From Providencia rettgeri (GTDB taxonomy: Bacteria; Pseudomonadota; Gammaproteobacteria; Enterobacterales; Enterobacteriaceae): a DNA stretch of 64,000 bases. The notes under the pieces are model-generated. The model searched no databases. It had not been told where the DNA came from and saw only the letters and a program-made list of their open reading frames with translations. Position numbers and translations under genes: made by a program. Of this stretch, positions 1 through 9,853 are shown one piece after another. The stretch spans positions 4,461,501 to 4,525,500 of the forward strand of contig UGTZ01000001.1 in NCBI GenBank assembly GCA_900455085.1. The letters are read 5' to 3'. The first letter of the stretch is position 1; the number at the start of each line of letters is the position of its first letter.

Positions 1-2
1 AA

Positions 3-611
3 GACCAAAAAAATCTTGCTGTTCTAAAACAAAACGAAGCGAGATTACGCGACAAAATTGCTCGCGCCGAACGTGAAGCTAAGGCCAGAGCAGAGCGAGA
101 GGCAAAAGAAGCGGCACGTATTCGCGCACAAGTCGCTGAAAAAGAGCGTCAAGCCAAACAAAAAGGCTCAACCTATAAACCGTCAGAGAGTGAACGTTCA
201 CTGATGTCCCGTACTGGCGGTTTAGGGCGCCCTGCTGGGCAAGCTATTTGGCCGGTTCGCGGCTCATTGCTTCATAACTACGGTGATGTCATTTCCAGCG
301 AACTACGTTGGAAAGGCATGGTTATCGCCGCTAATGAAGGAACGCAAGTCAAAGCCATCGCTGATGGGCGTGTGTTACTGGCTGACTGGTTGCAAGGCTA
401 TGGGCTCGTTGTCGTCGTTGAGCACGGTAAAGGGGATATGAGCCTGTATGGTTATAACCAAAGTGCCTTAGTGAATGTTGGCCAAGAGGTTAGAGCGGGC
501 CAACCTATCGCCTTAGTGGGTAGCAGTGGCGGCCAAGAACGTCCTGCCCTCTATTTTGAAATTCGCAGACAAGGTAAAACCGTGAACCCTCGTCCATGGT
601 TAGGACGATAA
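3..611 (+). CDS. envC: Murein hydrolase activator EnvC, C-terminal part (5' end outside window)
   Basis: The frame is open from base 3, so the gene starts upstream of the window. The first ~65 visible residues are a charged, Ala/Arg/Glu/Lys-rich coiled coil. A LytM/M23-like domain follows and ends in NPRPWLGR. In the family EnvC acts in the periplasm at the septum, where FtsEX recruits it to activate the amidases AmiA and AmiB. The LytM domain is degenerate as expected for EnvC: the metal-binding His/Asp positions read RWKGMV, and the usual HFE-type motif reads YFEIR. It should therefore activate amidases rather than cleave peptidoglycan itself. yibQ follows after 30 bases, as in E. coli. Confidence 0.93.
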   Translation, partial: DQKNLAVLKQNEARLRDKIARAEREAKARAEREAKEAARIRAQVAEKERQAKQKGSTYKPSESERSLMSRTGGLGRPAGQAIWPVRGSLLHNYGDVISSELRWKGMVIAANEGTQVKAIADGRVLLADWLQGYGLVVVVEHGKGDMSLYGYNQSALVNVGQEVRAGQPIALVGSSGGQERPALYFEIRRQGKTVNPRPWLGR

Positions 612-641
612 ATTTTAAATTCAATTAATTAGGATAACATT

Positions 642-1688
642 ATGTTGAAGCACTTTCCCTTTCGGCCACTCATTCTCTTCTCATTATTGATGATGTGTCT
701 ACCGGTGAGTGCTGCAAAATTAGCGATTGTGATTGACGATTTCGGATATCGCGTCAAGGAAGATAACCAAATTTTAGCCTTATCCCCAGCGGTGACTATT
801 GCCATTTTACCAAGCTCACCTCATGGCCGTGAAGTCGCAGAAAAAGCGCATCAGCAAGGACGTGATATTCTCATCCATATGCCAATGAAACCATTGAGCA
901 AGCAACCATTAGAGAAAGACACATTGGCCCCATCGATGAGTGCAGAGGAAATTGACCGTATTATTAAAAATGCAATAAGCCGGGTTCCCTATGCAAAAGG
1001 TATGAATAACCATATGGGAAGTGAGATGACGTCTAACTTGGCAGGAATGCGCCATGTGATGCACAGCCTGTCAAAGTCAAACTTGTTTTTCCTCGATAGC
1101 GTGACTATTGGCAATACTCAAGCAGGTAATGCTGCCAAAGAGTACAGCGTTCCCACGTTACGTCGCCATATTTTTATTGATAACCACCAATCGGAAGAAG
1201 AAACCCGCACTCAGTTGAATAAAGCCGTTGCTTACGCGCGTAAACACGGCAGTGCGGTTGCCATTGGCCATCCGCACCCATCTACCGTTCGAGCCTTGCA
1301 AAAATACCTTGCCCAACTTCCTGCTGATGTTGAATTAGTTGCCGTTAGTGCTCTGCTAAGCCCTCAATCTAAAACTAAACAATCAACATCATTAAGAATG
1401 TTATCTGAAGAAGCGAAGAAGGCACAGCCTCAGTCCGAACAATCGATGCAAAATGAAATAAAAACAGCGCCAACCGAAGAAGCTGTTATTGGGCAACCTG
1501 AGACCGTTAGCCAACCAGTTCCGCAAGAGCTCGGTATATGTGAGTTTACATTACCAATCTCTAAGCGACAGGGAATTGATTTTATTATGTTTGTTGTTGA
1601 GAGTATTTATAACGATAAGGCTTTACAACCCCTGCTGGTTTCGGGCGATAAAGCGCAAAAACGCCCGCTTTTCAAGCAACAGCAGTAA
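642..1688 (+). CDS. yibQ: YibQ, divergent polysaccharide deacetylase family protein
   Basis: The 348-residue protein starts with a signal peptide (about residues 1-24, cleavage near VSA-AK). A divergent NodB-like deacetylase fold follows, with the paired Asp motif IVIDDFGYR (residues 30-38) and GHPHPST near residue 210. The central region (LIHMPMKPLSKQPLEKDTL, NHMGSEMTSN) is very close to E. coli YibQ. The C-terminal ~100 residues form a Gln/Glu/Pro-rich linker ending in a short conserved block around a single Cys (GICEF), making it somewhat longer than E. coli YibQ (about 320). It lies directly behind envC on the same strand, probably in one transcript. Its biological role is unproven; an envelope function fits the signal peptide and the neighbour. 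Confidence 0.88.
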   Translation: MLKHFPFRPLILFSLLMMCLPVSAAKLAIVIDDFGYRVKEDNQILALSPAVTIAILPSSPHGREVAEKAHQQGRDILIHMPMKPLSKQPLEKDTLAPSMSAEEIDRIIKNAISRVPYAKGMNNHMGSEMTSNLAGMRHVMHSLSKSNLFFLDSVTIGNTQAGNAAKEYSVPTLRRHIFIDNHQSEEETRTQLNKAVAYARKHGSAVAIGHPHPSTVRALQKYLAQLPADVELVAVSALLSPQSKTKQSTSLRMLSEEAKKAQPQSEQSMQNEIKTAPTEEAVIGQPETVSQPVPQELGICEFTLPISKRQGIDFIMFVVESIYNDKALQPLLVSGDKAQKRPLFKQQQ

Positions 1689-1701
1689 GCCATTTGTATT
1701 C

Positions 1702-1731
1702 CCCCTTCTTAGTGCAAAAGCCAAGAAGGGG
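1702..1731. terminator. Stem-loop between convergent yibQ and tdh
   Basis: CCCCTTCTT (1702-1710) pairs with AAGAAGGGG (1723-1731) around a 12-base loop in the 61-base gap between the convergent genes yibQ and tdh. There is no strong T tract on either side, so calling it a bidirectional terminator rests mainly on its position. Confidence 0.45.
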
Positions 1732-1749
1732 ACTGGATATGATAAAAAT

Positions 1750-2775
1750 TTAATCCCAGTTTAAAATCACTTTACCAGATTGGCCTGAACGCATGATATC
1801 AAAGCCTTTTTGGAACTCATCAATGGGGAATTGATGAGTGATAATTGGTGATAAATCTAAACCAGATTGAATGAGTGTCGCCATTTTGTACCATGTTTCG
1901 AACATTTCTCGGCCGTAGATCCCTTTAATAAATAACCCTTTAAAGATCACTTGGCTCCAATCCGTTGCCATTGAGGCAGGAGGAATCCCTAATAGGGCGA
2001 TTCTGCCACCGTGGTTCATGGTGTCTAACATGGTCTGAAAAGCGGCTGGAGCACCAGAAACTTCTAATGCAACATCAAAACCTTCTTTCATTCCCAATTC
2101 GTTCATCACGTCTTTTAAATTTTCACGACTGACGTTCACGGCGCGGGAAACCCCCATTTTTTTCGCGAGTTCAAGTCGATAATCATTCACATCCGTGATA
2201 ACAACATGTCGTGCTCCCACATGTCGGCACACTGCGGCTGCCATGATGCCAATAGGCCCAGCGCCGGAAACCAGCACATCTTCCCCCACTAAATCAAAGG
2301 AAAGTGCCGTATGAACTGCGTTACCAAATGGGTCAAAAATCGCCGCTATTTCATCAGGAATGTTATCGGGAATTTTAAAAGCATTAAATGTGGGGATCAC
2401 CAAATATTCAGCAAAACACCCTTCTCGGTTAACCCCAACTCCAATTGTATTGCGGCAAAGATGGGTACGCCCGCCGCGACAATTTCGACAATGGCCACAA
2501 GTAATATGCCCTTCCCCTGACACTCGGTCACCAATTTTAAAGCCTTTGACTTCCTGCCCAATTGCAACAATTTCCCCTATATACTCATGACCGACAACCA
2601 TTGGAACAGGAATAGTTTTTTGTGACCATTCATCCCAGTTATAGATATGTACATCCGTACCACAAATCGCAGTTTTACGAATTTTGATCATCACATCATT
2701 GTGCCCGAGTTCCGGTTTCGGAACATCCGTCATCCATATACCTGGTTCAGCTTTCAGTTTGGACAGTGCTTTCAT
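1750..2775 (-). CDS. tdh: L-threonine 3-dehydrogenase
   Basis: This 341-residue zinc medium-chain dehydrogenase oxidises L-threonine with NAD+ to 2-amino-3-ketobutyrate, the first step of threonine-to-glycine catabolism in the cytosol. The catalytic zinc ligand Cys38 sits in [11 protein letters not shown] and His63-Glu64 in VVGHEY. The structural zinc site is the Cys cluster at 93, 96, 99 and 107 ([15 protein letters not shown]). The nucleotide-binding loop reads GAGPIGIMA. Length and sequence match E. coli Tdh (341). It follows kbl with a 10-base gap, so both enzymes are made from one transcript, which is the usual arrangement. Confidence 0.97.
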   Translation of the reverse strand: MKALSKLKAEPGIWMTDVPKPELGHNDVMIKIRKTAICGTDVHIYNWDEWSQKTIPVPMVVGHEYIGEIVAIGQEVKGFKIGDRVSGEGHITCGHCRNCRGGRTHLCRNTIGVGVNREGCFAEYLVIPTFNAFKIPDNIPDEIAAIFDPFGNAVHTALSFDLVGEDVLVSGAGPIGIMAAAVCRHVGARHVVITDVNDYRLELAKKMGVSRAVNVSRENLKDVMNELGMKEGFDVALEVSGAPAAFQTMLDTMNHGGRIALLGIPPASMATDWSQVIFKGLFIKGIYGREMFETWYKMATLIQSGLDLSPIITHQFPIDEFQKGFDIMRSGQSGKVILNWD

Positions 2776-2785
2776 AAAAGACCTT

Positions 2786-3982
2786 TTATTTGATTATTTT
2801 TAGTTTTCTACCAATGCGGGTGAATGCATCAACAGCGTGTAAAATATCCTCCTCACTATGCGCTGCAGACATCTGAGTGCGAATACGTGCCAGACCTTGC
2901 GGTACAACAGGATAGAAAAAGCCCGTGACATAAATACCTTCATTAAGTAACTCTTCTGCAAAAATTTGGGCAAGTTTAGCTTCACCTAACATGACAGGAA
3001 TGATGGCATGGTCTGCTCCAGCCAAGGTGAAACCCGCTGCTGTCATTTTTTCCCTAAATAACACAGCATTACGCCATAACTTCTCACGTAATGAATGACC
3101 TTCTTTCATCATATCGATCACTTTGATAGATGCGGCTACAATTGCAGGAGCGAGTGAGTTCGAAAATAAATAAGGGCGAGAACGCTGACGCAGCCATTCA
3201 ACGACCTCTTTTTTCGCTGCCGTATAACCACCGGATGCACCGCCGAGGGCTTTACCTAATGTCCCCGTGATAATATCGATACGCCCCATTACATCGCAAT
3301 ACTCATGGCTACCACGGCCATTTTCCCCAACAAAACCAACAGCATGTGAATCATCCACCATCACCAATGCTTGGTATTCGTCGGCAAGGTCACAAATGGA
3401 TTTTAAATCCGCGATAACACCATCCATCGAGAACACACCATCTGTGGCAATCAAAATATGGCGAGCCCCTGCTGTTTTGGCTTCCTCTAAACGTGCTTTT
3501 AATTCCACCATATTGTTATTGCTGTAACGGTAGCGTTTAGCCTTACTTAACCTAACCCCATCAATAATTGATGCATGATTTAATGCATCTGAAATAATGG
3601 CATCTTCCGGTCCTAATAAGGTTTCAAACAGCCCACCATTTGCATCAAAACAGGATGAGTAAAGGATCGCATCTTCCATACCCAGAAAATCCGCCAATTT
3701 GTGCTCTAAAATTTTGTGGCTGTCTTGCGTTCCACAAATAAAGCGCACAGACGCCATCCCAAAACCATGGCTATCCATTCCTTGTTTAGCGGCCTCGATG
3801 AGTTCTGGGTGGTTTGCAAGACCAAGATAATTGTTAGCACAGAAATTAATAACTCGCTGGCCACCTGCAATTTCAATGTCAGCATCTTGTGAAGTCGTAA
3901 TAATGCGTTCGTTTTTAAATAACCCGTCGGCTTCAATTTGTACCAATTGCTCTTGAATCTGCTGATAAAATCTTTCTGACAT
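2786..3982 (-). CDS. kbl: 2-amino-3-ketobutyrate CoA ligase (glycine C-acetyltransferase)
   Basis: This 398-residue PLP enzyme of the alpha-oxoamine synthase family cleaves 2-amino-3-ketobutyrate with CoA to glycine and acetyl-CoA, completing the threonine route begun by Tdh. The PLP-binding lysine is Lys244 in [12 protein letters not shown]. The conserved [11 protein letters not shown] block (residues 209-219) holds the cofactor Asp and His. The length equals E. coli Kbl. It is first in the kbl-tdh operon, transcribed away from hldD. The 229-base gap to hldD (3983-4211) must hold two divergent promoters, but no convincing -35/-10 pair was assigned. Confidence 0.97.
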   Translation of the reverse strand: MSERFYQQIQEQLVQIEADGLFKNERIITTSQDADIEIAGGQRVINFCANNYLGLANHPELIEAAKQGMDSHGFGMASVRFICGTQDSHKILEHKLADFLGMEDAILYSSCFDANGGLFETLLGPEDAIISDALNHASIIDGVRLSKAKRYRYSNNNMVELKARLEEAKTAGARHILIATDGVFSMDGVIADLKSICDLADEYQALVMVDDSHAVGFVGENGRGSHEYCDVMGRIDIITGTLGKALGGASGGYTAAKKEVVEWLRQRSRPYLFSNSLAPAIVAASIKVIDMMKEGHSLREKLWRNAVLFREKMTAAGFTLAGADHAIIPVMLGEAKLAQIFAEELLNEGIYVTGFFYPVVPQGLARIRTQMSAAHSEEDILHAVDAFTRIGRKLKIIK

Positions 3983-4211
3983 GATTTCTTCCTGTAAAGT
4001 GACTATTAATTGAGTTTAATAATAGTCTCTACACGTAGCGATATTCACAGCATAAATAAGTCAAGTTTGTAGCCAAGATCACGATATTTCCCTTGTTCTC
4101 ATTTAAGTGTTAGCTCAATTCTCTTCTATCAATGCTACCGTCAGCGCCAAGAGATGTTATTATAGTCACCAATTACGATTCTATTTTCTTAACCCATTTG
4201 AGGTATATCCA

Positions 4212-5150
4212 ATGATCATAGTCACTGGCGGAGCTGGTTTTATTGGCAGCAATATTATTAAAGCCCTAAATGCAATCGGCCGTACAGATATCCTAGTCGT
4301 TGATAATCTGAAAGACGGGACTAAATTCGCTAACCTTGTTGACCTTGATATTGCGGATTATGCAGATAAAGAAGATTTTATTGGCAGTATCATTGCGGGT
4401 GATGATTTCGGCGATGTCGATGCGGTATTCCATGAAGGTGCTTGCTCGTCAACCACGGAGTGGGATGGCAAGTATATGATGGACAATAACTATCAGTATT
4501 CGAAAGAGTTACTGCACTATTGTTTGGATCGCGAAATCCCATTCTTGTATGCTTCTTCCGCGGCAACCTATGGTGGTCGTAGCGATAACTTTATTGAAGA
4601 GCGCCAATTTGAAAAACCATTAAATGTCTATGGTTATTCGAAATTCCAATTTGACCAATATGTGCGTGAAATCCTGCCTGAAGCTAACTCACAAATCTGT
4701 GGTTTCCGCTATTTCAACGTCTATGGGCCAAATGAAGACCATAAAGGCAGCATGGCAAGCGTTGCTTATCACTTAAATAAACAAATCAATGAAGGGCAAA
4801 GTCCAAAACTGTTCGAGGGGAGCGATACTTTCCGCCGTGACTTTATTTATGTGGGTGATGTGGCTGCGGTAAACTTATGGTTCTGGGAAAATAATGTTTC
4901 AGGTATTTTTAACTGCGGAACAGGACGTGCGGAATCTTTCCAAGCTGTTGCTGATGCAGTCACTGAATTCCACAAAGATAAAAATGTGGCTATCGAATAC
5001 ATTGAATTTCCTGAAAAATTAAAAGGTCGCTACCAAAGCTTCACACAAGCTGACCTCACTAAGCTACGTGCCGCCGGTTATACCGCACCATTTAAAACGG
5101 TTGCAGAAGGTGTCACCGAATATATGCATTTGCTCAATAAAGACGCGTAA
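4212..5150 (+). CDS. hldD: ADP-L-glycero-D-manno-heptose 6-epimerase
   Basis: This 312-residue SDR epimerase makes ADP-L-glycero-D-manno-heptose, the donor for inner-core LPS heptoses. The NADP-binding motif GGAGFIGSN is at the N-terminus and the catalytic pair is Tyr140/Lys144 (YGYSKFQFD). An open frame extends 35 codons upstream to 4107. The ATG at 4212 was chosen because it follows a GAGG ribosome site and gives the family N-terminus MIIVTGGAG and the normal length (310 in E. coli). It leads the hldD-waaF-waaC operon, with 23 bases to waaF. Confidence 0.96.
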   Translation: MIIVTGGAGFIGSNIIKALNAIGRTDILVVDNLKDGTKFANLVDLDIADYADKEDFIGSIIAGDDFGDVDAVFHEGACSSTTEWDGKYMMDNNYQYSKELLHYCLDREIPFLYASSAATYGGRSDNFIEERQFEKPLNVYGYSKFQFDQYVREILPEANSQICGFRYFNVYGPNEDHKGSMASVAYHLNKQINEGQSPKLFEGSDTFRRDFIYVGDVAAVNLWFWENNVSGIFNCGTGRAESFQAVADAVTEFHKDKNVAIEYIEFPEKLKGRYQSFTQADLTKLRAAGYTAPFKTVAEGVTEYMHLLNKDA

Positions 5151-5173
5151 CGCTTATTTCTGAAAAATTATTT

Positions 5174-6220
5174 ATGAAAATATTGGTGATCGGCCCTTCA
5201 TGGGTAGGGGATATGATGATGTCACAAAGCCTTTATCGTACGATCAAGGCGTTGCATCCCCATGCACAGATTGATGTGATGGCACCACAATGGTGTCGTC
5301 CTTTACTCGCCAAAATGCCCGAGGTTAACGAAGCCATTCCTATGCCTCTCGGACATGGTGCTTTGGAAATTGGGGAACGTCGTCGATTAGGTAAGAGTTT
5401 GCGGGCAAATGGCTATGATCAAGCTATTGTGTTACCAAATTCCTTAAAGTCTGCATTTGTGCCTTTCTTTGCAAACATCCCCAAAAGAACAGGGTGGCGT
5501 GGAGAAATGCGCTATGGCCTACTCAATGATATTCGTCCACTAAATAAAGAAGCTTTTCCTTTAATGGTGCAAAGATATGTTGCTCTTGCTTATGATAAGC
5601 AAACTATTAAATCAGCTTCCGATATTCCGACACCCATTTTACCGCCTAAACTAGTGACGGTGCCGCAAGAAGTTACTGAAACCCTGCAAACCTTTGGGGT
5701 TGATGGTTCTCGCCCTATTATTGGTTTTTGCCCTGGCGCAGAGTTCGGCCCCGCCAAACGTTGGCCCCATTATCACTATGCCTCTCTTGCTCAAACACTG
5801 ATTAGCCAAAAAGGCTATCAAGTACTGCTATTTGGTTCACAAAAAGACCACGAGGCAGGTGAAGCCATTCGTCTAGAGCTGACCGATGATGCGAAATTAC
5901 ATTGCCATAATTTTTCAGGTAAAACATCTTTAGAACAAGCCGTTAATCTAATCGATGCCTGTAATGCAGTTGTCAGTAATGACTCTGGTTTGATGCATGT
6001 CGCGGCAGCGCTAGATAAACCTCTTGTCGCCTTGTATGGCCCAAGTAGCCCTGATTTTACCCCGCCATTATCAGATAAAGCAGAAGTCATTCGCCTAATT
6101 ACGGGGTATCACAAAGTGCGTAAAGGTGACGGTGAAAGTGGTTATCACCAAAGCTTGATTGATATCCAGCCTCAATTAGTTATCGATGCGTTAACTCGGT
6201 TAAATATAGGTATTGAATGA
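5174..6220 (+). CDS. waaF: ADP-heptose:LPS heptosyltransferase II
   Basis: This 348-residue GT9 enzyme has the same length as E. coli WaaF. It adds the second heptose to the inner core on the cytoplasmic face of the inner membrane. Hallmarks are the N-terminus ILVIGPSWVGDMMMSQSL, the donor-binding stretch FCPGAEFGPAKRWP and the GT9 motif SNDSGLMHVAAALDKP. It overlaps waaC by 4 bases (ATGA), implying translational coupling. It accepts the donor made by the upstream hldD product. Confidence 0.96.
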   Translation: MKILVIGPSWVGDMMMSQSLYRTIKALHPHAQIDVMAPQWCRPLLAKMPEVNEAIPMPLGHGALEIGERRRLGKSLRANGYDQAIVLPNSLKSAFVPFFANIPKRTGWRGEMRYGLLNDIRPLNKEAFPLMVQRYVALAYDKQTIKSASDIPTPILPPKLVTVPQEVTETLQTFGVDGSRPIIGFCPGAEFGPAKRWPHYHYASLAQTLISQKGYQVLLFGSQKDHEAGEAIRLELTDDAKLHCHNFSGKTSLEQAVNLIDACNAVVSNDSGLMHVAAALDKPLVALYGPSSPDFTPPLSDKAEVIRLITGYHKVRKGDGESGYHQSLIDIQPQLVIDALTRLNIGIE

Positions 6221-7182
6221 TGAGAGTATTATTAGTCAAGACATCTTCAATGGGAGATGTTCTACACTCATTACCTGCACTGACCGATGCACAGCAAGCC
6301 ATATCGGGTATTCAATTCGATTGGGTCGTTGAGGAAGGCTTCGCGCAAATTCCAACATGGCACAGTGCCGTTAACCAGGTGATCCCTGTGGCCATTCGCC
6401 GCTGGCGAAAAAATTGGTTTTCTGCGCCGATCAGAGCCGAACGTGCCGAATTTCGCAAGAAATTACAAGCAACACATTATGATGCTGTCATTGATGCACA
6501 AGGGTTATTAAAGAGCGCTTTTCTTGTCACCCGCTTAGCGCATGGTGATAAACATGGCTATGACCGCCATAGTATTCGCGAACCATTAGCCAGCTTCTTT
6601 TATGACCATCGTTATGCTATCAGTAAGCAGCAACATGCCGTTGAACGTATTCGCCAGTTATTTGCCAAAAGTCTTGGTTACACCTGCCCAACACAACAAG
6701 GCGATTACGCGATTGCTCGACACTTTTTGCAGTCAGAAGAAGAGCATCAAAGCCCTTATGTCATTTTTTTGCATTCAACTACCCGTGATGACAAACATTG
6801 GCCTGAAGAAAATTGGCGAGAACTTATTGGACTGATGGCTGAAAGTGGTATCAAAATCAAATTGCCCTGGGGAGCACCTCATGAGCAGCAACGTGCAGAA
6901 CGATTAGCAAAAGGCTTTGATTTTGTTGAGGTCTTACCTAAACTCACGTTAGCTGAAGTTGCACAGCAAATTGCAAACGCTAAAGCGGTGGTTTCTGTCG
7001 ATACTGGGCTTAGCCATTTAACAGCGGCACTTGATAAACCTAATTTTACCCTCTTTGGCCCCACCGACCCCGGCTTGATTGGGGGATATGGGCAAGGGCA
7101 GCATACGATTAAATCTCCGAATAACCATATTGAGGATATAAGTGCTATCTACACTTATGAACAGTTGAAACATTTTCTATAG
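6217..7182 (+). CDS. waaC: ADP-heptose:LPS heptosyltransferase I
   Basis: This 321-residue GT9 enzyme transfers the first heptose to Kdo2-lipid A. It shows the family N-terminus VLLVKTSSMGDVLHSLPAL with the acceptor-side Asp, the HSTTRDDKHWP block and the C-terminal motif VDTGLSHLTAALDKP. Length is close to E. coli WaaC (319). The start lies within the last codons of waaF. Two adjacent ATG codons (6217 and 6220) make the exact first residue uncertain by one. Confidence 0.96.
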   Translation: MMRVLLVKTSSMGDVLHSLPALTDAQQAISGIQFDWVVEEGFAQIPTWHSAVNQVIPVAIRRWRKNWFSAPIRAERAEFRKKLQATHYDAVIDAQGLLKSAFLVTRLAHGDKHGYDRHSIREPLASFFYDHRYAISKQQHAVERIRQLFAKSLGYTCPTQQGDYAIARHFLQSEEEHQSPYVIFLHSTTRDDKHWPEENWRELIGLMAESGIKIKLPWGAPHEQQRAERLAKGFDFVEVLPKLTLAEVAQQIANAKAVVSVDTGLSHLTAALDKPNFTLFGPTDPGLIGGYGQGQHTIKSPNNHIEDISAIYTYEQLKHFL

Positions 7183-7277
7183 AAAGGTATCTTAGCTACT
7201 CAAGCCTTTTAGTCTTTTACCGCATCATTTACGTAGGCAATCTTTTTTCGTCTACTCAATACCAGACATTAATTATA

Positions 7278-8138
7278 ATGAATAATTCAATTACAATCAT
7301 AACGGCATTTTTTGACATCGGTAGAGGAAATTGGAATAGAAAAAATGGCCGATCTAACTCATTAGAGTGCACAAATAATACCTACTATAAGTATTTCAGT
7401 AGATTAGCAAAGCTTGAAAACACGATTGTTGTTTTTACAACATCGGATTTACAAGAAAAAATCCTTTCAATGAGAAAAGGTAAAACAACTCATATCATTA
7501 CGATTGATCTCCATAAAAAATTCAAATTTATTATCAAAAAAATAGAACGAATTCAAAGCAGTGGTACATTTAAACAACTAATCGACCCAAAATTATTACG
7601 ATTCCCTGAATATTGGTCACCTGAATATGTTTTAATTAATAATCTAAAACCTTATTTTGTCAAAAAGGCCATTGACCTAGGTTTAGTTGATAATGCTCTC
7701 GCTGCTTGGGTTGATTTTGGTTATATCCGAAATAATGAAAATATTTATGGAATTAATGAATGGTACCACCCATTCAGTGAAAATAAGATTCACTTATTTA
7801 CTATACAAGATACTTCAAACCTCACTGATGAACAGTCAATCTTAAAAACAATATTAAGTAATGACCCACATATAATCGGCGGTGTTTTAGTCGCTAGTAA
7901 AGAAAAATGGCCTGAATTTTGTAGAATTGTCTTTGAGACACAAAAGAAGTTTTTATCTTCAGGTATTATTGATGATGACCAAGGTGTATTTTTAACCTGT
8001 GTAAGTAAGTACCCAAATATTTTCCAATTAAATTACTTAGGGTATATGAAATGGCGGAATGTATTTAAACTATTTAATAATGGTTCAAAATACAATCGTC
8101 TTATGCGTTTAGCTATATCACTAAAATTAATTCGATAA
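7278..8138 (+). CDS. htrL: HtrL/YibB (WlaTC) family putative glycosyltransferase
   Basis: This 286-residue protein has the start ITIITAFFDIGRGNW, the central AWVDFGYIRN block and IGGVLVASKEKWPEF, all typical of the WlaTC/HtrL family (E. coli YibB/HtrL). The family has a predicted glycosyltransferase fold and is often found beside LPS core genes; its substrate is not established. It is more AT- and Lys/Asn/Ile-rich than waaC, from which it is separated by 95 bases, suggesting later acquisition and perhaps its own promoter. No signal peptide or membrane segment is evident. Confidence 0.75.
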   Translation: MNNSITIITAFFDIGRGNWNRKNGRSNSLECTNNTYYKYFSRLAKLENTIVVFTTSDLQEKILSMRKGKTTHIITIDLHKKFKFIIKKIERIQSSGTFKQLIDPKLLRFPEYWSPEYVLINNLKPYFVKKAIDLGLVDNALAAWVDFGYIRNNENIYGINEWYHPFSENKIHLFTIQDTSNLTDEQSILKTILSNDPHIIGGVLVASKEKWPEFCRIVFETQKKFLSSGIIDDDQGVFLTCVSKYPNIFQLNYLGYMKWRNVFKLFNNGSKYNRLMRLAISLKLIR

Positions 8139-8193
8139 ATAAGTCTAACTTGTAAGAATAGGCCTTTAAAAAGGCTCTATTCTCAACTAGTAA

Positions 8194-9654
8194 TTATTTC
8201 TCTGGTGCAATAAACCCAAAGCACATGGTTTCAGGGGCGGCATCCGGTTCAGAACGATAAATCACATCTTCTTTTTCTATCGTAAATTGTGGCCAGAACT
8301 TACGTACCTTGGCAAAGTTTTCATGGGCGCAATCATCATATTTCTTGCCCAGCAATAATGCACCATGTTGACGAATTTCGGCTTCAGTAATATCACGGTT
8401 GTACACATTTGGCGGCATATGTTTTTCCATTGACCAGGGTTGGATCACATGCGGTCTATCCTTGCCATAAATAATAAACCATTGATATTGGTTATCTTCT
8501 CCACCAACATATTTAACTGGCGTGCCATATCGCTGATACCAACGCTGTTCCCCGTCTGCTATCAAGGTTTTTACGCCAATAAATTTTTGCCCTGCTCCAC
8601 GGATATTCGCTGCCTGAACCGTGATATAACCAACCACGACTAAAACACCAAAAATGGCAAAACCAACCAATGACTTCTTAAACGGTTTTCTTGGCATCAC
8701 GGTTATTGAGCCAACAAATAAAGGCGCACTAATAGCCATAAATGGCTGCAACCATTCAGTTATTCGACCACCATCGTGGAAAGAGAACCAGCCGTATATC
8801 ACAACCAGTGGAAAAAGAAGGATAAAGTTAGCCATGCGGTTAGGCAACGCTTTAGGCCACCCTAACTTTCCGCCACTGCAATAAACAATAATCGCAGCAA
8901 TCACTAACGGATAAAACACGCTAAGTGCGGCTTGTGTGGTATGAAGATTAAACCCAGGGTCGATTTGTGAATCTACCCATTTGAACGCCGAAAAGTCCGT
9001 TGCCATCAACCAAAAGAAATTTGGCAATACCAAAGCAAACCATAAAGCAATCGCAAGGTAAAAAACAGGATGACGATAACTTTGACGAACTTGTTTTACG
9101 AATAGGGTCAATAAGAAAACAGACCCAACTAGCGCCAAGGTTGAGTATTTACCCATAGTTGCAAGACCCGCAAATAAGGCAAACGGTAACCACCATGCAG
9201 GGTTATCATCAACAGCACGTAAAAAGAAATAGATAACCCAAGGCCATAATGTCACTAAAATATAGTTATCATTATAAGGAATGATATCGAAATTAATGAC
9301 ACCAGATAAATTCAACATTAGCATTGCAAACCAAGCGAAATCACGACGCCCAGTCAAACGAAAGGTTAGCTTCCACACCCCAAGTAAACCAAATGCAATA
9401 CCGACAAAATGGCTAAAATACCAATAAAAGCTGTAGGAGATATCAAGGTAAATTGCAGGCCACATCATGACGCCAACAAACCATGGGTTTTTAGGTGATC
9501 CCCACTCCCCATTCATTCCCCAGTTCACTGCTTCTACTGTGTCATAAGGTACGGTTGGGTCGAAATAAAAACTCGCTAAGATCCAAACTATGGCATAGCT
9601 TATGACCCATAAATAAACATATTTATTTGAAATTGATTGATTAGTGGCTGGCAT
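8194..9654 (-). CDS. GT-C fold membrane glycosyltransferase (GT39/ArnT-like)
   Basis: The 486-residue protein has about ten hydrophobic segments and a soluble C-terminal third (from about residue 350). The first periplasmic loop carries an acidic pair in PYDTVEAVNWG, the place of the catalytic Asp/Glu motif in polyprenyl-phosphate-dependent GT-C enzymes such as ArnT and the Rgt galacturonosyltransferases. It probably transfers a sugar from a lipid-linked donor to LPS in the periplasm. It lies downstream of waaA on the same strand, across a 199-base gap (9655-9853) with no other gene seen. Which sugar it moves cannot be read from the sequence. Confidence 0.7.
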   Translation of the reverse strand: MPATNQSISNKYVYLWVISYAIVWILASFYFDPTVPYDTVEAVNWGMNGEWGSPKNPWFVGVMMWPAIYLDISYSFYWYFSHFVGIAFGLLGVWKLTFRLTGRRDFAWFAMLMLNLSGVINFDIIPYNDNYILVTLWPWVIYFFLRAVDDNPAWWLPFALFAGLATMGKYSTLALVGSVFLLTLFVKQVRQSYRHPVFYLAIALWFALVLPNFFWLMATDFSAFKWVDSQIDPGFNLHTTQAALSVFYPLVIAAIIVYCSGGKLGWPKALPNRMANFILLFPLVVIYGWFSFHDGGRITEWLQPFMAISAPLFVGSITVMPRKPFKKSLVGFAIFGVLVVVGYITVQAANIRGAGQKFIGVKTLIADGEQRWYQRYGTPVKYVGGEDNQYQWFIIYGKDRPHVIQPWSMEKHMPPNVYNRDITEAEIRQHGALLLGKKYDDCAHENFAKVRKFWPQFTIEKEDVIYRSEPDAAPETMCFGFIAPEK

Positions 9655-9853
9655 ATAGTCTTAAAAAGATAAGCAAAAGTTCCAACATTCCATTTGGATA
9701 CTACCCTAATAGTAATAAACCAAATCGAATGACTCTATAATAAACGAGGCAGTCTACTATAGTTTAAATGCAATACTAGGATGTGCCATAAAATATTCGC
9801 AATTCATTGCTGTAATGTTCAAGTTAATACTCAAAAAAAGACATTACTTAGCT

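Noticed and set aside
9692..9708. 17-base exact match to 50704-50720 (ATTTGGATACTACCCTA)
   Set aside because: One shared 17-mer in 64 kb of AT-rich DNA is near chance level, and the two contexts are unrelated.
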